Below the pieces are notes generated by a model, which was given only the letters and a program-made list of their open reading frames with translations, was not told the origin of the DNA and did not search any database. This document shows, piece by piece, positions 15,181 to 15,971 of a stretch of DNA of 15,971 nucleotides. The stretch is from Bacteroidales bacterium (GTDB taxonomy: Bacteria; Bacteroidota; Bacteroidia; Bacteroidales; WCHB1-69): positions 1 through 15,971 of the forward strand of contig JAQUHH010000018.1 of the NCBI GenBank assembly GCA_028683685.1, given 5' to 3'. How positions within the stretch are numbered: the stretch's first letter is position 1; every line of letters begins with the position of its first letter. Made by a program: the position numbers and the translations under genes.

Positions 15181-15222
15181 AAAAAGGGAAGAATTAGGCT
15201 TTAGACCTATTCTTCCCTTTTT
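15181..15222. terminator. Bidirectional hairpin terminator
   Basis: AAAAAGGGAAGAATTAGG pairs with CCTATTCTTCCCTTTTT across a 7-base loop, with a single bulged T. The A-run on one side and T-run on the other make it suitable for both strands. It lies 33 bases after the transposase fragment and 131 bases after the stop of the barrel-protein gene on the minus strand. Position fits either, and the rest of the 15149-15353 gap shows nothing else. Confidence 0.85.
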
Positions 15223-15353
15223 ATAAAAACAAATATTTATTTAAGGTTCGACAAAGAAATGATAATGGGCTTATCTTTTAGAACATATCGTCAATTTAAC
15301 GGGAAACATATCGATTGATTTAAATATGAAAACAGTTTAGACTTTCATCTATT

Positions 15354-15971
15354 TTACATCTCTTCACCATTATCCTCACTGCTTGTTTTGCCTTTTTCTC
15401 GTTTTGCTTTATAATCATTAAATTTATAAGAAATTCCAATCCAAAAAACACGGCTTTCTCTTTGGCGAGAGGTACGAGAATACATATTAACACCCGTAGT
15501 TTCGGCTTCCATTTTCCACCAAGCAAACATATCAGAAACGCGCAAACGCAGTTGTAAGTCGTCTTTCCATAAATTAACACGTCCACCAAAGTCCATGGAA
15601 TAAGTTTCTTGCATTCTCCCCTGCCCTACGCCCGCTCTAGCAAACCCAGAAGTACCAATGGTGACCATCGGAGAACGATAATTGAAAATCACTTGGAAAT
15701 CACCAATTTTATTAAAATTAAAGATGGACATCAAACGAGTATTCCAGTTGAAATCCTTTTGCAAATCGGGGTCTATGGCAATTTGAGAGTCATATGAATT
15801 GTTGTAAAAACTTCCAGTTGCGGTTAATTTCCACCACTTATTAAGCGTTTGACTTACCACCAATTCAGCTCCATAAGAGGTGCTTTTATCAACATTGGCA
15901 TAGGTCATCATCGTTGTAGAATCGTTGAGCAAAGTAGTGAAACGAGAAATAATATCCGTTCTTTTACGATA
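15354..15971 (-). CDS. Outer-membrane beta-barrel / TonB-dependent receptor-like protein, C-terminal part (cut by window edge)
   Basis: The open frame runs off the right edge; 205 residues of the C-terminus are present, so no start can be given (the ATG at 15932 is internal). The sequence alternates amphipathic beta strands and turns as in the OMP_b-brl_3 group of Bacteroidota receptors. YRKRTDIISRF at the edge, STSYGAELVVSQTLNKWWKL, FQVIFNYRSPM and RLRVSDMFAWWKME fit strands of the barrel. The last strand RVFWIGISYKFN is followed by a charged tail (DYKAKREKGKTSSEDNGEEM), common in this group. Such proteins import or assemble outer-membrane ligands with TonB energy; the ligand cannot be told from this part. 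Confidence 0.85.
   Translation of the reverse strand, partial: YRKRTDIISRFTTLLNDSTTMMTYANVDKSTSYGAELVVSQTLNKWWKLTATGSFYNNSYDSQIAIDPDLQKDFNWNTRLMSIFNFNKIGDFQVIFNYRSPMVTIGTSGFARAGVGQGRMQETYSMDFGGRVNLWKDDLQLRLRVSDMFAWWKMEAETTGVNMYSRTSRQRESRVFWIGISYKFNDYKAKREKGKTSSEDNGEEM

Noticed and set aside
14866..15252. Possible direct repeats TTCGACA flanking the IS4 transposase fragment
   Set aside because: Seven matching bases in AT-rich sequence can occur by chance, and no terminal inverted repeats accompany them.
15320..15589. Minus-strand open frame of 89 codons overlapping the barrel-protein gene
   Set aside because: It is out of frame with the conserved barrel protein and has no recognisable content.

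Overview
The window looks like the chromosome of an AT-rich Bacteroidota, class not resolved. Four things point there: type IX secretion (T9SS) sorting domains at the ends of two secreted proteins, a GldM-type domain, a C-terminal OMP_b-brl/TonB-dependent-receptor-like barrel, and repeated TAnnTTTG boxes, the -7 element of Bacteroidota promoters, just upstream of seven genes. Shine-Dalgarno sequences are mostly absent, as expected for this phylum.

Positions 1-6400 are a stable housekeeping block. dnaX (minus, cut by the left edge) and a biosynthetic arginine decarboxylase (minus) are followed by mtaB and an inositol-monophosphatase family gene (plus, 15 bases apart) and a long NfeD-type membrane protease gene (plus). 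Between the arginine decarboxylase and mtaB lies a purine-rich array of seventeen 9/10-base units. Between nfeD and the next, convergent, genes lie two copies of a roughly 125-base hairpin-rich element.

Positions 6885-8991 (minus) hold a two-gene unit: a secreted WG-repeat protein followed 10 bases later by a small secreted protein resembling the C-terminal part of the gliding/T9SS protein GldM, without the membrane helix of GldM. Its function is unknown, and it is the best candidate here for an uncharacterised system.

Positions 9000-15200 are a decaying accessory stretch. They contain a GNAT/YoaP-type acetyltransferase pseudogene with three in-frame stops and two frameshifts; an arylsulfotransferase-like T9SS cargo gene split by a complete 1302-base IS5-family element with a 4-base target duplication; an inverted, truncated and diverged relative of that element 20 bases upstream of the same gene's start codon; an intact PCMD-like T9SS cargo gene; and the C-terminal fragment of an IS4-family transposase. 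Removing the IS5 element and one ATAA copy rejoins the split gene in frame, giving a 577-residue protein.

The right edge (minus, cut) carries the C-terminal part of an outer-membrane beta-barrel protein. A strong hairpin terminator separates it from the transposase fragment. I saw no tRNA, rRNA, CRISPR array or recognised defence system. The most solid unusual observations are the reconstructable IS5 insertion, the palindrome centred on the transposase promoter, the 9/10-base array and the GldM-like/WG gene pair.
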